A stretch of DNA of 64,000 bases from JBBDIJ01 sp040880485 (GTDB taxonomy: Bacteria; Bacteroidota; Rhodothermia; Balneolales; Balneolaceae), in assembly GCA_040880485.1 (NCBI GenBank), contig JBBDIJ010000007.1:95770-159769 (forward strand), in the 5' to 3' direction. The position numbers and the translations under genes were made by a program. Positions 1 through 8,681 of the stretch are shown here, piece by piece (the first letter of the stretch is position 1; every line of letters starts with the position of its first letter). The notes below the pieces were generated by a model. That model saw nothing but the letters and a program-made list of their open reading frames with translations, was not told the origin of the DNA and did not search any database.

Positions 1-2
1 CA

Positions 3-539
3 TTCGCTTTTCTCATACTCGGTGCCACCGTCATGTATGGGACCGGGGAAAAGTTTGCATCTTCGGGAGCCGTTTTTGCCGGTCAGCTTATCCATCTATA
101 TACCAGCCACCTCGGGGAGTGGGCGTACCCGATCATCATTATCGCCGCTTTTACCACCATGTTCAGCACAACATTTACCGTTACAGACGCCTATCCGAGA
201 GTATGCAGCAAACTGCTCCTGATCTTTCGCCCCGATCTTCTTTCAGCCGGTTTTACAGCGCGAAAGCTCTACCGGATGCTTCTCTTTTCGATCTCTGCTG
301 CATCGCTCACATTTCTCTATTTGATGGGAGACCGTTTTGTAGTTCTTATTGACATCGCAACCACCCTCTCCTTTTTAACGGCTCCTGTTCTTGCCTGGAT
401 GAACTATCGACTGGTCCATCTGCCAAACGTTCCCGAATCAGACAGACCCCCCTCCTGGCTTCGCTGGCTCGCCATAGGCGGCATTCTCTTTCTCACTATA
501 TTTGCTCTGGTATATCTCGGCTGGATGATCTTTATCTGA
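3..539 (+). CDS. NRAMP-family divalent metal transporter, C-terminal part (5' truncated)
   Basis: The reading frame is already open at the left edge, so the true start lies outside the window; the visible part is about 178 codons. It encodes several hydrophobic helices. The stretch FSTTFTVTDAYPR, with preceding residues such as GEKFASSGAVFAGQL, resembles the late membrane segments of NRAMP/MntH-type proton-coupled Mn2+/Fe2+ importers of the inner membrane. The metal-binding helices of the family lie upstream and cannot be checked here. The stop is 18 bases before the next gene, so the two could share a transcript. The family call rests on pattern recognition of this C-terminal part only. Confidence 0.7.
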   Translation, partial: FAFLILGATVMYGTGEKFASSGAVFAGQLIHLYTSHLGEWAYPIIIIAAFTTMFSTTFTVTDAYPRVCSKLLLIFRPDLLSAGFTARKLYRMLLFSISAASLTFLYLMGDRFVVLIDIATTLSFLTAPVLAWMNYRLVHLPNVPESDRPPSWLRWLAIGGILFLTIFALVYLGWMIFI

Positions 540-557
540 TGTTCACACATACGCACC

Positions 558-3497
558 ATGCTGCTCCGAAAACTGCTTGTTCTGCTTCTAATCTCAACAT
601 TTGCCGTTGAAGTAGAGGCTCAACTGTACCCGAATATCTATCGGGCACCGGATCAGAACTGGAGAGTGCTAGAGAACCCACTCTTTCAAATCGTCTATCC
701 GGAGGCGGCCAGGGAAGAAGCGCTTCGGACAGCAAAGATTCTGGAGCGGCACTACAGTTCTATAAAATCGCTCACCGGTGGTACCCTCCGTCGCTTTCCC
801 ATTCTTCTGAATGGAGAAAATGACCTTTCAAACGGTTTCGTCTCCTCCCTGAATTTCAGATCGGAGATCGAGATCGCCCCCATGCGTAGCCGGACCATGA
901 ATCCGGCTACGGGAGGATGGCTGGATATCGTTGTACCTCACGAACTGGTACATGCACTTCACCTGAACTCCAAACCTCCCCGAAGCCTCACTTCACTGGC
1001 TGGCCTCTTCTCAACCGATCTCCGCCGTTCCATACATCAGGCTGCTCCGTCAGGGTTTCTTGAAGGTATAGCCGTCATTCATGAATCGCGCGAAGAGGGG
1101 GGAGGAAGAGGGGAGTACCCCTGGTTCATCAACCGACTGTACAGAAATGTTGAGACAGAGAGCCCCTGGTCGCTGGGTCAGTTGCTTCAAACCTCCACCT
1201 ATACACATCCCGGGGACCGCCACTACCTCGGAGGCCACACTTTCTTCCACTGGCTGCTCGGGGAGTATGGAGAGAAAACCGCCAAAGAGTTGATCAAAGC
1301 TCACTACAGGCACCCGTGGTTCGGTTTGGGAGTCGCACTGCGCCGGGTGACCGGAGAGTGGCCCGGCTCCCTTCATCGTCAATTTATGATGGAAATAAAA
1401 CAGCGTGCACAAAATCAGAGAGAGTCCTTTAATTCAGGACTCACTACGCCGGGATCAGAGATCCCACTACCATACAATGGGCCTATGGTCTACCGGCCGC
1501 TTTGGATGGACGAAAACACGATTCTCTTTTATGGCCGTTTTTACAACGCCCCCACAGGTTTCCATATCACAGAGTTGAAAAATGGGAATACAGAGCTTCT
1601 GCTGGAGGCGATGAGTGCAGACGGCTATCGTTTCCAGTACCTTCGTGGTTCGAACACACTACTGTATAGCGGATACAGCCACCACCCGCTCTACGACAGA
1701 ACGTACGTGGCAGACCTCTACCGTTTTAAACCCGGGTCGAACCGGGCAGAGAGGCTTACATCGGGTGCAAGGCTCTTCTCACCTTCCGGTGTTGAACCGA
1801 CGCTGGCCCTGCAGACCCATGGCAGCAGGAACCGGTTGGTCGAAACAGACCCTGAAAACGGGGAAATTCTCTGGACTCTGGCTGTGTCAGACTCTTTTCA
1901 TGTCCGCGAAATTGCACAGCATCAGGAAGTGGACTCACTCTACGCATTCATCCTGCAACACGGGAAAATGAGTGGTATATGGGTCGAAACCGATCCCAAA
2001 CAGCTTTCTGTTTCTGCAAACAGGCCGCCCGATATCCACTTCAATTCAGGCTCGCTGTTCGATATCAGCTGGCATCCTCTGGAGAAGCGGCTGCTATTTA
2101 CAAGTGACAGAGGGGGAAGCCTCGATCTGTACGAATTCCAGTATGATGAGCAACGTCTTTACCAAAGAACCAAAACTGTGGATAATCTGGCAGATCCCTC
2201 CTGGTCGCCGGATGGAAGCAGGATTGTCATGGTCCGGCAGACCGATCGGGATCAGAGGCTCCACCTGATCGAACAGAACGAGCTACAAAATATGGAGCTG
2301 TCAAAAGAGAAGTGGGGAGGCAGCGCTCCTTTTCCTGACAGGAATGAAGACGCTGATGGCGTGCTCACGAATTCGATTTCTGATTTTACGGATCCCGAAT
2401 TGGAGGAGAGCTGGTCCGACCGGCCGTGGAGGACCGGGAGCTCCTGGTTGCAACCCCAAATTCGGTTTCCGACATTGAATCGCCATCCGGAGGGAACAAA
2501 CGAGTGGGGATTTGCCCTTTCCGGATCCGATCTTCTCGCATCCAATACCTGGCATTTCGAAAGTTCCTGGCTTGAAAAACGAGCCTGGTTCAACCTGGGA
2601 TATCGGTGGAGCGGCCGCTGGCCGGGATTTGCAATCCACCTCTTTCGCCAACCGGATTACATCTATCTGCGCAATCAAAATATTGCTGACCCGCTACCAA
2701 AACAGTTTTTGAGGGAAAACAGAGGGGTTCGAATTCAAATCCCGCTCACGTACAGAATTGAACAGACCGTTCGTCAGAGTAGAATTTCTCTGACACCGGA
2801 GTATCGATGGATCACCTATCGACTATATGAAACCGAAGGAGACCGAACAGGGCTCGACCGGTTTGGGCCCAGACACTCCCTTATTCTCACCTCCAGGCTG
2901 CACTGGAAAATTCGTCAGGCGATGAGAGACCTTCAACCCAATGCGGGGTGGAGTTTCTACTCCCAGATTCGGTACGACCTGAACCGGCTCCCAATCGAGT
3001 TTGAACATAACGGGAATTCCTTTCGGGGCCAGGTACCTGAGCGCTTCGGTTTTCGTACGGGGTTCAGTGTCTGGACGGCACCTCTTTCCAGGTATAATCA
3101 ATCACTTCGTCTGGGAGCAGAGTGGATTCGTCAGTCCGACAGCCCTCCATTTGATATCAGGCCACTCATCAACTCCTCTTTCAGAGAACACCCCTTTCCC
3201 GGTTCCGGAAATCTTTTGCTTCTTGGCAGCCGATATACCGTCCCTCTGGTATGGCCGGACCAGGGCGGAGTGGTTGTTCCTCTCTATCTGGAGAGTATCT
3301 ATCTTGTATTCTGGTCCCAAACTCTATCCAATTTGGAAGAGAGTTCCTTCAGAGACCTTCCAAAACACTCTAAAACCTCTCTGGGAGCAGGATTGAGAGC
3401 CAGGTTTCGACTTTCCAATTTATCTCTCGATATTGGGATCGGTGCTGCAATTGAACTCCCCGGATCCGGATGGAGTTTACAATGGGGTCACTTTTAA
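558..3497 (+). CDS. Secreted gluzincin-like metallopeptidase with PD40-type propeller and C-terminal outer-membrane barrel
   Basis: The 979-residue product begins with a signal peptide (MLLRKLLVLLLISTFAVEVEA, cleavage near residue 21). A zinc site follows: H128-E129-L-V-H132, with a likely third ligand E169 in FLEGIAV, the arrangement of MA-clan gluzincins. Residues about 300-610 hold beta-propeller repeats of the TolB/PD40 kind, for example SWSPDGSRIV near residue 548 and LLFTSDRGGSLDLY before it. The last third is rich in alternating aromatic strands, such as RFGFRTGFSVW and SLGAGLRARF, and looks like an outer-membrane beta-barrel. It probably acts at the cell surface. The substrate is unknown. 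The gene follows the transporter closely, and its stop lies 20 bases before the next start. Peptidase plus propeller plus barrel in one chain is seen in FCB surface proteins. Confidence 0.72.
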   Translation: MLLRKLLVLLLISTFAVEVEAQLYPNIYRAPDQNWRVLENPLFQIVYPEAAREEALRTAKILERHYSSIKSLTGGTLRRFPILLNGENDLSNGFVSSLNFRSEIEIAPMRSRTMNPATGGWLDIVVPHELVHALHLNSKPPRSLTSLAGLFSTDLRRSIHQAAPSGFLEGIAVIHESREEGGGRGEYPWFINRLYRNVETESPWSLGQLLQTSTYTHPGDRHYLGGHTFFHWLLGEYGEKTAKELIKAHYRHPWFGLGVALRRVTGEWPGSLHRQFMMEIKQRAQNQRESFNSGLTTPGSEIPLPYNGPMVYRPLWMDENTILFYGRFYNAPTGFHITELKNGNTELLLEAMSADGYRFQYLRGSNTLLYSGYSHHPLYDRTYVADLYRFKPGSNRAERLTSGARLFSPSGVEPTLALQTHGSRNRLVETDPENGEILWTLAVSDSFHVREIAQHQEVDSLYAFILQHGKMSGIWVETDPKQLSVSANRPPDIHFNSGSLFDISWHPLEKRLLFTSDRGGSLDLYEFQYDEQRLYQRTKTVDNLADPSWSPDGSRIVMVRQTDRDQRLHLIEQNELQNMELSKEKWGGSAPFPDRNEDADGVLTNSISDFTDPELEESWSDRPWRTGSSWLQPQIRFPTLNRHPEGTNEWGFALSGSDLLASNTWHFESSWLEKRAWFNLGYRWSGRWPGFAIHLFRQPDYIYLRNQNIADPLPKQFLRENRGVRIQIPLTYRIEQTVRQSRISLTPEYRWITYRLYETEGDRTGLDRFGPRHSLILTSRLHWKIRQAMRDLQPNAGWSFYSQIRYDLNRLPIEFEHNGNSFRGQVPERFGFRTGFSVWTAPLSRYNQSLRLGAEWIRQSDSPPFDIRPLINSSFREHPFPGSGNLLLLGSRYTVPLVWPDQGGVVVPLYLESIYLVFWSQTLSNLEESSFRDLPKHSKTSLGAGLRARFRLSNLSLDIGIGAAIELPGSGWSLQWGHF

Positions 3498-3517
3498 CAG
3501 ACAAACAAAATACCACC

Positions 3518-4093
3518 ATGAAAAGACCATTTTTAAACACTCCTGTTCAGCTGCTGGTCACTCTGACTATTATTATGCTGGCCGCTGTTGGGTGCAGTGA
3601 AGAAGCTGCAGTAGAGGAGGAGACAGAAACGGTTGTAGAACATCGCAGAAGCCCGATTGTCATTTCGGCACTGAACCACGATGATACCTATATCAAAGTA
3701 GTCTATGGCCAACCATACAAGCGTGGACGGGAGATCTTCGGCGGACTTGAACCATTCGGTGAAGTGTGGAGAACCGGTGCTAATGAAGCGACTGAAATTA
3801 CCCTTACGGACGATATTCAAATGGCCGGCTATACGGTAGAGGAGGGAACCTACTCGCTGTTTACCATTCCTGAAACTGAAGAGTGGACGGTTATTCTGAA
3901 CACACAGCTTGGCCAGTGGGGAGCATTCAGTTACAATCCCGACTACGACTATCTGAGATTTCAAATACCGGCCGAGGAGACGGAAGAGATCGTTGAAGCC
4001 CTCACCATCACCCTTGAAGAGGTCACTGGTCAAAGTAGTTCGATGAGTATAGCCTGGGACGATACACACATAAACATCCCTATAGAATTCTGA
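3518..4093 (+). CDS. DUF2911 domain lipoprotein
   Basis: I start this at the ATG at 3518 rather than an in-frame ATG 48 bases upstream. The later start gives a clean lipoprotein signal (MKRPFLNTPVQLLVTLTIIM then AAVGC) and avoids overlap with the preceding gene. The 191-residue product carries the DUF2911 pattern: an early YGQPYKRGR motif, EVWRTGANEAT in the middle, and GTYSLFTIP followed by W-VILN. DUF2911 proteins are common in Bacteroidota and relatives, and their biochemical role is not established. The Cys of the lipobox implies anchoring to the envelope. It converges with purM, whose stop is only about 20 bases away. Confidence 0.82.
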   Translation: MKRPFLNTPVQLLVTLTIIMLAAVGCSEEAAVEEETETVVEHRRSPIVISALNHDDTYIKVVYGQPYKRGREIFGGLEPFGEVWRTGANEATEITLTDDIQMAGYTVEEGTYSLFTIPETEEWTVILNTQLGQWGAFSYNPDYDYLRFQIPAEETEEIVEALTITLEEVTGQSSSMSIAWDDTHINIPIEF

Positions 4094-4115
4094 AGGTTGT
4101 AGCAGATTAATCGTA

Positions 4116-5126
4116 TCAGGATGGAGTTACACGGCCGATCTCAAAAGCACGATCTCCACTCTGCTTCGCAGCCTGATACACCTCATCTGCACAGTCAGAA
4201 TTTGCGACTACGACGAGACCGGCACCCAAATTAAATGCAGATCTCATCTCCTCATCGCTCACATCTCCGGTTTCGCGGATCAGGCGGAAGATGGCGGGCC
4301 ACTCCCATGAGTCCCATTTTACCTCGGCGGTCAGACCTTCCGGAATAATTCGCCTTGTATTTCCTATAATTCCCCCACCAGTGATATGAGAAAATCCATG
4401 AATTCCCGACAGATCCCGCAATCGTGAGATTAGTGGCAAATAGGATTTATGAATAGCCAGGAGTACATCCTGAATAGTCATACCCAGATCACCGGGGGAT
4501 TCCTGCAGTTCAAATTGATCGAAGAGTACCCGCCTTGCCAGTGAATACCCATTTGTATGAAGCCCTGAACTCTCTACAGCGATTAGTAGATCACCCTCCT
4601 GAATAGAATTACCAGTGATCAATTTCTCACGATCCACCACTCCAACAATCGTACCGGCAAGATCGAACTCTCCCTCCTTGTAGATATCGGGCATCTCTGC
4701 CGTTTCTCCACCCACAAGGGCAACGCCGTTCTCTTTACACGCTTTTGCAAAACCGGTTATTACCTCTTCTCCGGTCATTCTGGTAAGCTTTCCAGTAGAA
4801 AAATAGTCGAGAAAGAACAGTGGAGTTGCCCCACAAACCGCAATATCATTTACGCAGTGGTTCACAAGATCCTGTCCTACAGTGTTAAATACACCGGATT
4901 TGAAAGCGACAATCAGTTTTGTCCCTACTCCATCAACGCTGCTTACAAATACCGGTTCTTTTAATCCAGACAAGTCGGGAGCAAACAGCCCTCCAAAACC
5001 TCCAATATCGGAAAGAACCTGTTCATTGTGGGTTTCCCTGACCACAGAGGTGATAGAACGGACAAGCTCTTCTCCCTCTTTGATATCTACGCCGGCATCT
5101 TTGTAGGTGAATGATTTCTTAGCCAA
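4116..5126 (-). CDS. purM: Phosphoribosylformylglycinamidine cyclo-ligase (AIR synthetase)
   Basis: The product catalyses the fifth step of purine synthesis, ATP-dependent closure of FGAM to aminoimidazole ribonucleotide, in the cytosol. The 336-residue length fits the family. Recognised motifs include SVDGVGTKL near residue 64, VNHCVNDIAVCGATPLFFLDY around 90-110, VGGETAEMPDIY near 140 and the glycine-rich ITGGGIIGNTRR near 250. The start codon is TTG: an in-frame TAG sits three codons upstream, and no ATG intervenes before the conserved N-terminal FTYKDAGVDI. An AGGGA stretch lies upstream as ribosome-binding site. The gene stands alone on the minus strand and diverges from dtd across the putative origin. 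Confidence 0.96.
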   Translation of the reverse strand: MAKKSFTYKDAGVDIKEGEELVRSITSVVRETHNEQVLSDIGGFGGLFAPDLSGLKEPVFVSSVDGVGTKLIVAFKSGVFNTVGQDLVNHCVNDIAVCGATPLFFLDYFSTGKLTRMTGEEVITGFAKACKENGVALVGGETAEMPDIYKEGEFDLAGTIVGVVDREKLITGNSIQEGDLLIAVESSGLHTNGYSLARRVLFDQFELQESPGDLGMTIQDVLLAIHKSYLPLISRLRDLSGIHGFSHITGGGIIGNTRRIIPEGLTAEVKWDSWEWPAIFRLIRETGDVSDEEMRSAFNLGAGLVVVANSDCADEVYQAAKQSGDRAFEIGRVTPS

Positions 5127-5174
5127 AAAGTACTATCCCTGTTTTTTTTTTGAAAGTTTGATTCTATAGAATAG

Positions 5175-5218
5175 AAAGGAACCAGTTCCTTTTATAAAGT
5201 GGAATATAGAAAGATTCC
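5175..5218. repeat. Two adjacent inverted repeats upstream of purM
   Basis: Arms AAAGGAAC (5175-5182) and GTTCCTTT (5185-5192) form an 18-base palindrome with a two-base centre. A second pair, GGAAT (5201-5205) and ATTCC (5214-5218), follows after eight bases. They lie between purM and the DnaA-box cluster. They could be an operator, a purM leader structure or part of the origin; the sequence alone does not decide. Confidence 0.45.
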
Positions 5219-5252
5219 CTCTTTCTCTGTAGGAGAGTCTCTTTTAATCAGG

Positions 5253-5602
5253 TTCTCCACACGGAAAAGACAAGAACAGAATGATTGAAGACTCTTGTAT
5301 ATTGTAATAGGTGCCTGTGGAAAAGTGTATAACTGTTTATTAAACATTCAATAACGGATGGTGAATCGATTGTGGGAAAGTATGTGGAGAATATGACGCC
5401 GTAAAAAGAGAATAAGGTGTGTATTTGTCGGTTGTTCACAATTCTATGTCCGGGTTATATGTAAAGAAAACATTTTTATCTACAACAGGTGGGTTGTGGA
5501 AAGGGGTGTGAAGAACTCAAGATAAATGTGGGGAGGTGTGGATGACTCATTGATATTTGATTTTATTTCTCTTATCAACAGTCAGAAAGAGGTTTATCCA
5601 CA
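5253..5602. other. oriC: Probable chromosomal replication origin (DnaA-box cluster)
   Basis: This gene-free, AT-rich stretch between divergent purM and dtd is crowded with 9-mers matching or nearly matching the DnaA box TTWTNCACA. Full matches: TTATCCACA at 5594-5602 and TTTTCCACA on the minus strand at 5316-5324. One-mismatch forms: 5253-5261, 5324-5332 (minus), 5371-5379 (minus), 5383-5391 (minus), 5432-5440, 5476-5484, 5537-5545 (minus) and 5572-5580. A looser copy is at 5495-5503 (minus). Such density in 350 bases is far above chance. Plus-strand base composition also shifts from C-rich to G-rich in like-oriented genes across this point, and parS-like sites lie about 17 kb away. No dnaA gene is next to it, which is not unusual in this part of the tree. 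Confidence 0.72.
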
Positions 5603-5615
5603 TTTATATTCACAT

Positions 5616-6056
5616 ATGAAAATTGTCATACAGAGAGTGAGCGAGGCGAAAGTAGAAGTTGATGGCCGCATTACGGGAGCGATTGGGAACGGTTTGCTGC
5701 TTCTTGCAGGTTTTGGCCAGAACGATACGGAAGAGGTTGTTGATCGGGCTACAGACAAGATTCTGAAGATGAGAATCTTCGAGGATAGTGATGGGAAGAT
5801 GAACCGTTCTGTAGTCGATCTGTCTGGTGAGCTGTTGGTAGTCTCCCAATTCACGCTGTATGGAGACACGAGAAAAGGAAACCGGCCGGCTTTCACAGAT
5901 GCGATGCCACCCGACAGGGCAGAATCTCTCTATGAATTCATGATTTGTCAATTGAAATCGAAGAGCAGCCTTTTAGTTGAAACCGGGGTTTTTGGAGCTA
6001 TGATGAGTGTAGAGATGGTAAACCGGGGTCCGGTAACTCTTATAGTAGAGATGTAG
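5616..6056 (+). CDS. dtd: D-aminoacyl-tRNA deacylase
   Basis: The product hydrolyses D-amino acids from mischarged tRNAs, a cytosolic proofreading function. I chose the ATG at 5616 because MKIVIQRVSEAKVEV is the conserved family N-terminus and gives 146 residues, the usual length. A longer in-frame start at 5526 would run through the DnaA-box region and adds residues unlike the family. The active-site motif SQFTLYGDTRKGNRP is near residues 78-92, and the cross-subunit Gly-Pro motif is present as NRGPVT near residues 136-141. The perfect DnaA box ends 13 bases before the start codon, so DnaA could affect expression. The next gene begins one base after the stop, suggesting an operon. Confidence 0.95.
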   Translation: MKIVIQRVSEAKVEVDGRITGAIGNGLLLLAGFGQNDTEEVVDRATDKILKMRIFEDSDGKMNRSVVDLSGELLVVSQFTLYGDTRKGNRPAFTDAMPPDRAESLYEFMICQLKSKSSLLVETGVFGAMMSVEMVNRGPVTLIVEM

Positions 6057-6057
6057 G

Positions 6058-6960
6058 ATGAGTCTCATATTTATATTTGTGGATGGAATAGGGATGGGAT
6101 CAAAGAGCCGGTTCAACCCGTTTACACAGCATAGATGGCCATTTTTTGAAGAGGTGACGAACGGCCAGGGTATGCACAACGATGCTCAACCGGTTCTGGG
6201 TGAGGGCTTTCTTTACACGTCGGTTGATGCCAATCTGGGAATCGGGGGTTTGCCACAAAGCGGTACGGGCCAGGCATCTCTCTTCTCTGGGCAAAACGCT
6301 TCAAAATTGGCAGGAAAACATTTTGGGCCCTTTCCCCACTCAGCTACTTATACGCTGCTTGAGGAACAGAGCCTGTTTCATCAATTGATAAAGGCGGGCA
6401 AGAAACCCCACTTCATCAACGCCTATCCGGATCGTTTTTTTGAGCATATGCAGCGGAGGAATAGATGGACCTGTACAACACTGATGGCTTCGGCGGCCGG
6501 ACAGAAGCTGAACGGCCTGCAGGATGTAAAAAACGGAGATTCATTGACGGCAGAGATCACGCAGGAGGCGTGGAGGAATCGGCTGGGACTCGATGTGGAT
6601 AGGATTGAACCTGAAGCCGCGGCCGAACGTCTGTTGAGAGCGGCTGAAAGGTATGATCTGGTTCTCTATGAATACTATCTGACGGACAAAGCGGGTCATG
6701 CGATGGATATGGAGATGAGCCAAACCGTTCTCGGAACGCTGGACCGTTTTCTGACTGAACTGCTCCGAATGAAACCTGATGACACCGCCCTTTTACTCTG
6801 CAGTGACCACGGAAACCTGGAAGATCTTTCGGTAAAGACCCACACCAGAAATCCGGTTCCTCTCATTTTTCATGGGAGTGGTCTTGCTCCAGGCCGAATG
6901 CCGGAGTCCATTACCGATGTTTCGGGCCTGATCCTTGAGTGGTTGGCCGGGAAGCCATGA
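6058..6960 (+). CDS. Alkaline-phosphatase-superfamily metalloenzyme (phosphomutase/iPGM-like)
   Basis: The 300-residue product has the superfamily metal sites: an early VDGIGMG with the first Asp at residue 9, PQSGTGQASLFSG near 65-75 where the Ser/Thr nucleophile is expected, and SDHGNLED followed by a late His (KTHTRNP) near residue 260. It is much shorter than cofactor-independent phosphoglycerate mutase (about 510 residues) and phosphopentomutase (about 390), so it looks like a core metalloenzyme domain without the inserted cap. Substrate cannot be named. It follows dtd by one base and converges on adk with only two bases between stops, leaving no room for a terminator. Confidence 0.75.
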   Translation: MSLIFIFVDGIGMGSKSRFNPFTQHRWPFFEEVTNGQGMHNDAQPVLGEGFLYTSVDANLGIGGLPQSGTGQASLFSGQNASKLAGKHFGPFPHSATYTLLEEQSLFHQLIKAGKKPHFINAYPDRFFEHMQRRNRWTCTTLMASAAGQKLNGLQDVKNGDSLTAEITQEAWRNRLGLDVDRIEPEAAAERLLRAAERYDLVLYEYYLTDKAGHAMDMEMSQTVLGTLDRFLTELLRMKPDDTALLLCSDHGNLEDLSVKTHTRNPVPLIFHGSGLAPGRMPESITDVSGLILEWLAGKP

Positions 6961-6962
6961 GC

Positions 6963-7520
6963 TTAAGGCTGAATGGCAGAAGTAATCCTTTCAAAGATAT
7001 CCTGAACGGTACCGGTTCCCTTTATCTCTTTCACCAGCCCCAGGTTTTTGTAGAACGCCTTTACAGGTTCTGTCTCATTCCGATAGACCTGGAGCCTTTT
7101 CTGAACTTTCTCTTCTGTGTCGTCACTTCTCCCTTCATCGCGGCTAAGAATTCTGCGAATGAGTTCTGTCTCGGGAACTTCGAGAGAGACAACGGCGGAC
7201 AGAGACTCTCCCTTTTTATTCAGGATGTTCTGAAACGATTCTGCCTGGGCTACTGTACGGGGAAACCCGTCCAGGATGTAACCGTTTGAGTAGATCTCCT
7301 TTTCAAGCTCTTCAGATACAAGATCCACCACCGTCTGATCGGGAACGAGTTCGCCTGAGTCGAGAATGCTCTTTACCCGCTTTCCAAGCTCGGTACGGTT
7401 ACGTATCGCATCCCGAAAGATATCTCCCGTCGAGAGATGAGGAATCTGAAACACCTTTTTGATCTTCTGAGCCTGTGTACCTTTTCCTGCTCCCGGAGGG
7501 CCAAACAGAACAATTTTCAT
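6963..7520 (-). CDS. adk: Adenylate kinase
   Basis: The product interconverts ATP + AMP and 2 ADP in the cytosol. The 185-residue chain opens with the P-loop GPPGAGKGTQ at about residues 7-16, followed by the AMP-binding STGDIFR near 30 and DGFPRT near 85. The lid region (SRDEGRSDDTEE, about 125-140) is the short form without the zinc-binding insert. It is the last gene of the leftward ffh-rpsP-rimM-trmD-rplS-adk cluster, and its start lies eight bases after the rplS stop, so co-translation is likely. Confidence 0.96.
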   Translation of the reverse strand: MKIVLFGPPGAGKGTQAQKIKKVFQIPHLSTGDIFRDAIRNRTELGKRVKSILDSGELVPDQTVVDLVSEELEKEIYSNGYILDGFPRTVAQAESFQNILNKKGESLSAVVSLEVPETELIRRILSRDEGRSDDTEEKVQKRLQVYRNETEPVKAFYKNLGLVKEIKGTGTVQDIFERITSAIQP

Positions 7521-7528
7521 CAGGACAC

Positions 7529-7894
7529 TCAGTTTTTGTCGTTCTTCAGATTTTGACCTTTTTCACGTATCCGGGCACTTTTGCCACGTCGCTCGCGCAG
7601 GTAGAAGAGTTTGGACCTTCTCACGCTTCCACGCTTTAACACCTCGATTTTCGCAATAGAGGGGGAGTAGAGCGGAAATATTCTCTCTACACCAACATTT
7701 CCGGAGATCTTGCGAACGGTAAAGGTTTTGCTTGCACCGCTTCCCCGTTCGTTAATAACAACTCCAGTGTATTGCTGAATACGCTCTTTGTCTCCCTCAC
7801 GTACACGGTAGTGTACATTCACGGTGTCCCCGGCGGTAAAAGCGGGAATGTCGTCGTGGATGACGGTCTGTTCAATCAGTTTCAGTTTTTCCAT
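7529..7894 (-). CDS. rplS: Large-subunit ribosomal protein L19 (bL19)
   Basis: The 121-residue product carries the L19 signatures: GDTVNVHYRVREGDKERIQ near residues 22-40, YTGVVI, GVERIFPLYSP and KRGSVRRSKLFYLRERRGKSARI towards the C-terminus. The protein sits at the interface of the 30S and 50S subunits. It follows trmD after about 85 bases, a longer gap than others in the cluster. That gap contains a small CCGG-TTCTG-CCGG inverted repeat without a T-tract, so it is unlikely to be a terminator in this direction. Confidence 0.96.
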   Translation of the reverse strand: MEKLKLIEQTVIHDDIPAFTAGDTVNVHYRVREGDKERIQQYTGVVINERGSGASKTFTVRKISGNVGVERIFPLYSPSIAKIEVLKRGSVRRSKLFYLRERRGKSARIREKGQNLKNDKN

Positions 7895-7980
7895 CGTCTT
7901 TTTCTGTGTGATTAATGATAAAGGTTATTTTTCCGGTTCTGCCGGTTTAAATCTTTTTGGCTCGAATCAACAGGTTTCAA

Positions 7981-8676
7981 TTACTTTTTTCTGCTTCTCT
8001 TTTCAAACAGGTCCGGACGGATCTCCCGTGTTCTCTCCAGGGCCTGGCTTCTTCTCCACTCCTCCACGGCTGCGTGGTTACCGGAGCGCAATATATCCGG
8101 AACCGTAAGGCCCCTGAACTCTGCCGGCCTTGTATAGACAGGGGCAGAGAGCAGCGAGTCCTGAAACGAGTCATTGAGTGCGCTTTCGGCATCTCCCAAA
8201 ACACCCGGAATGAGTCGGACAACAGCGTCAGTTATGGCCAGTGCCGGAATCTCGCCTCCTGAAAGCACAAAATCTCCAAATGAGAACTCACGGGTGACCA
8301 GAGCCTCACGTACTCTCTGATCTACTCCTTTATAATGTCCGCAAAGAATAACAATATGATCTTTAAGCGAGAGCTCATTGGCGTGAACCTGTTTGAACGG
8401 TTCTGCATCAGGAGCTGTGAAGATAATTTCGTCACAGGGGTTCTCTTTCCGTATAGATTCGATACAGTCGAATATGGGTTGTGGTGTGAGAACCATTCCC
8501 GCCTCGCCGCCATATGGATAGTCATCGATTTTTCGATGTTTGTCCTTCGAATACTCTCTGAGGTCATACACCCGGATATCTGCGTGGCCGCCCGACCGGG
8601 CTCTCCCGATAATACTTTCGGAGAGAGGGCTCTCCAGCAGTCCCGGAACAGCCGATATGAGATCGATTCTAAGCAT
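7981..8676 (-). CDS. trmD: tRNA (guanine-N1-)-methyltransferase (m1G37)
   Basis: The enzyme methylates G37 next to the anticodon using S-adenosylmethionine and prevents +1 frameshifting. The 231-residue length is typical. The SPOUT knot region is clear: ILCGHYKGVDQRVRE near residues 110-125, and FVLSGGEIPALAITDAVVRL near 138-157. The AdoMet-binding N-terminal part MLRIDLISAVPGLLESPLSESI is conserved in position. It starts five bases after the rimM stop, consistent with one transcript and possible coupling. Confidence 0.96.
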   Translation of the reverse strand: MLRIDLISAVPGLLESPLSESIIGRARSGGHADIRVYDLREYSKDKHRKIDDYPYGGEAGMVLTPQPIFDCIESIRKENPCDEIIFTAPDAEPFKQVHANELSLKDHIVILCGHYKGVDQRVREALVTREFSFGDFVLSGGEIPALAITDAVVRLIPGVLGDAESALNDSFQDSLLSAPVYTRPAEFRGLTVPDILRSGNHAAVEEWRRSQALERTREIRPDLFEKRSRKK

Positions 8677-8681
8677 ACGAG

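Noticed and set aside
5526..5615. Longer dtd start at 5526
   Set aside because: The added residues run through DnaA boxes and are absent from the conserved dtd N-terminus.
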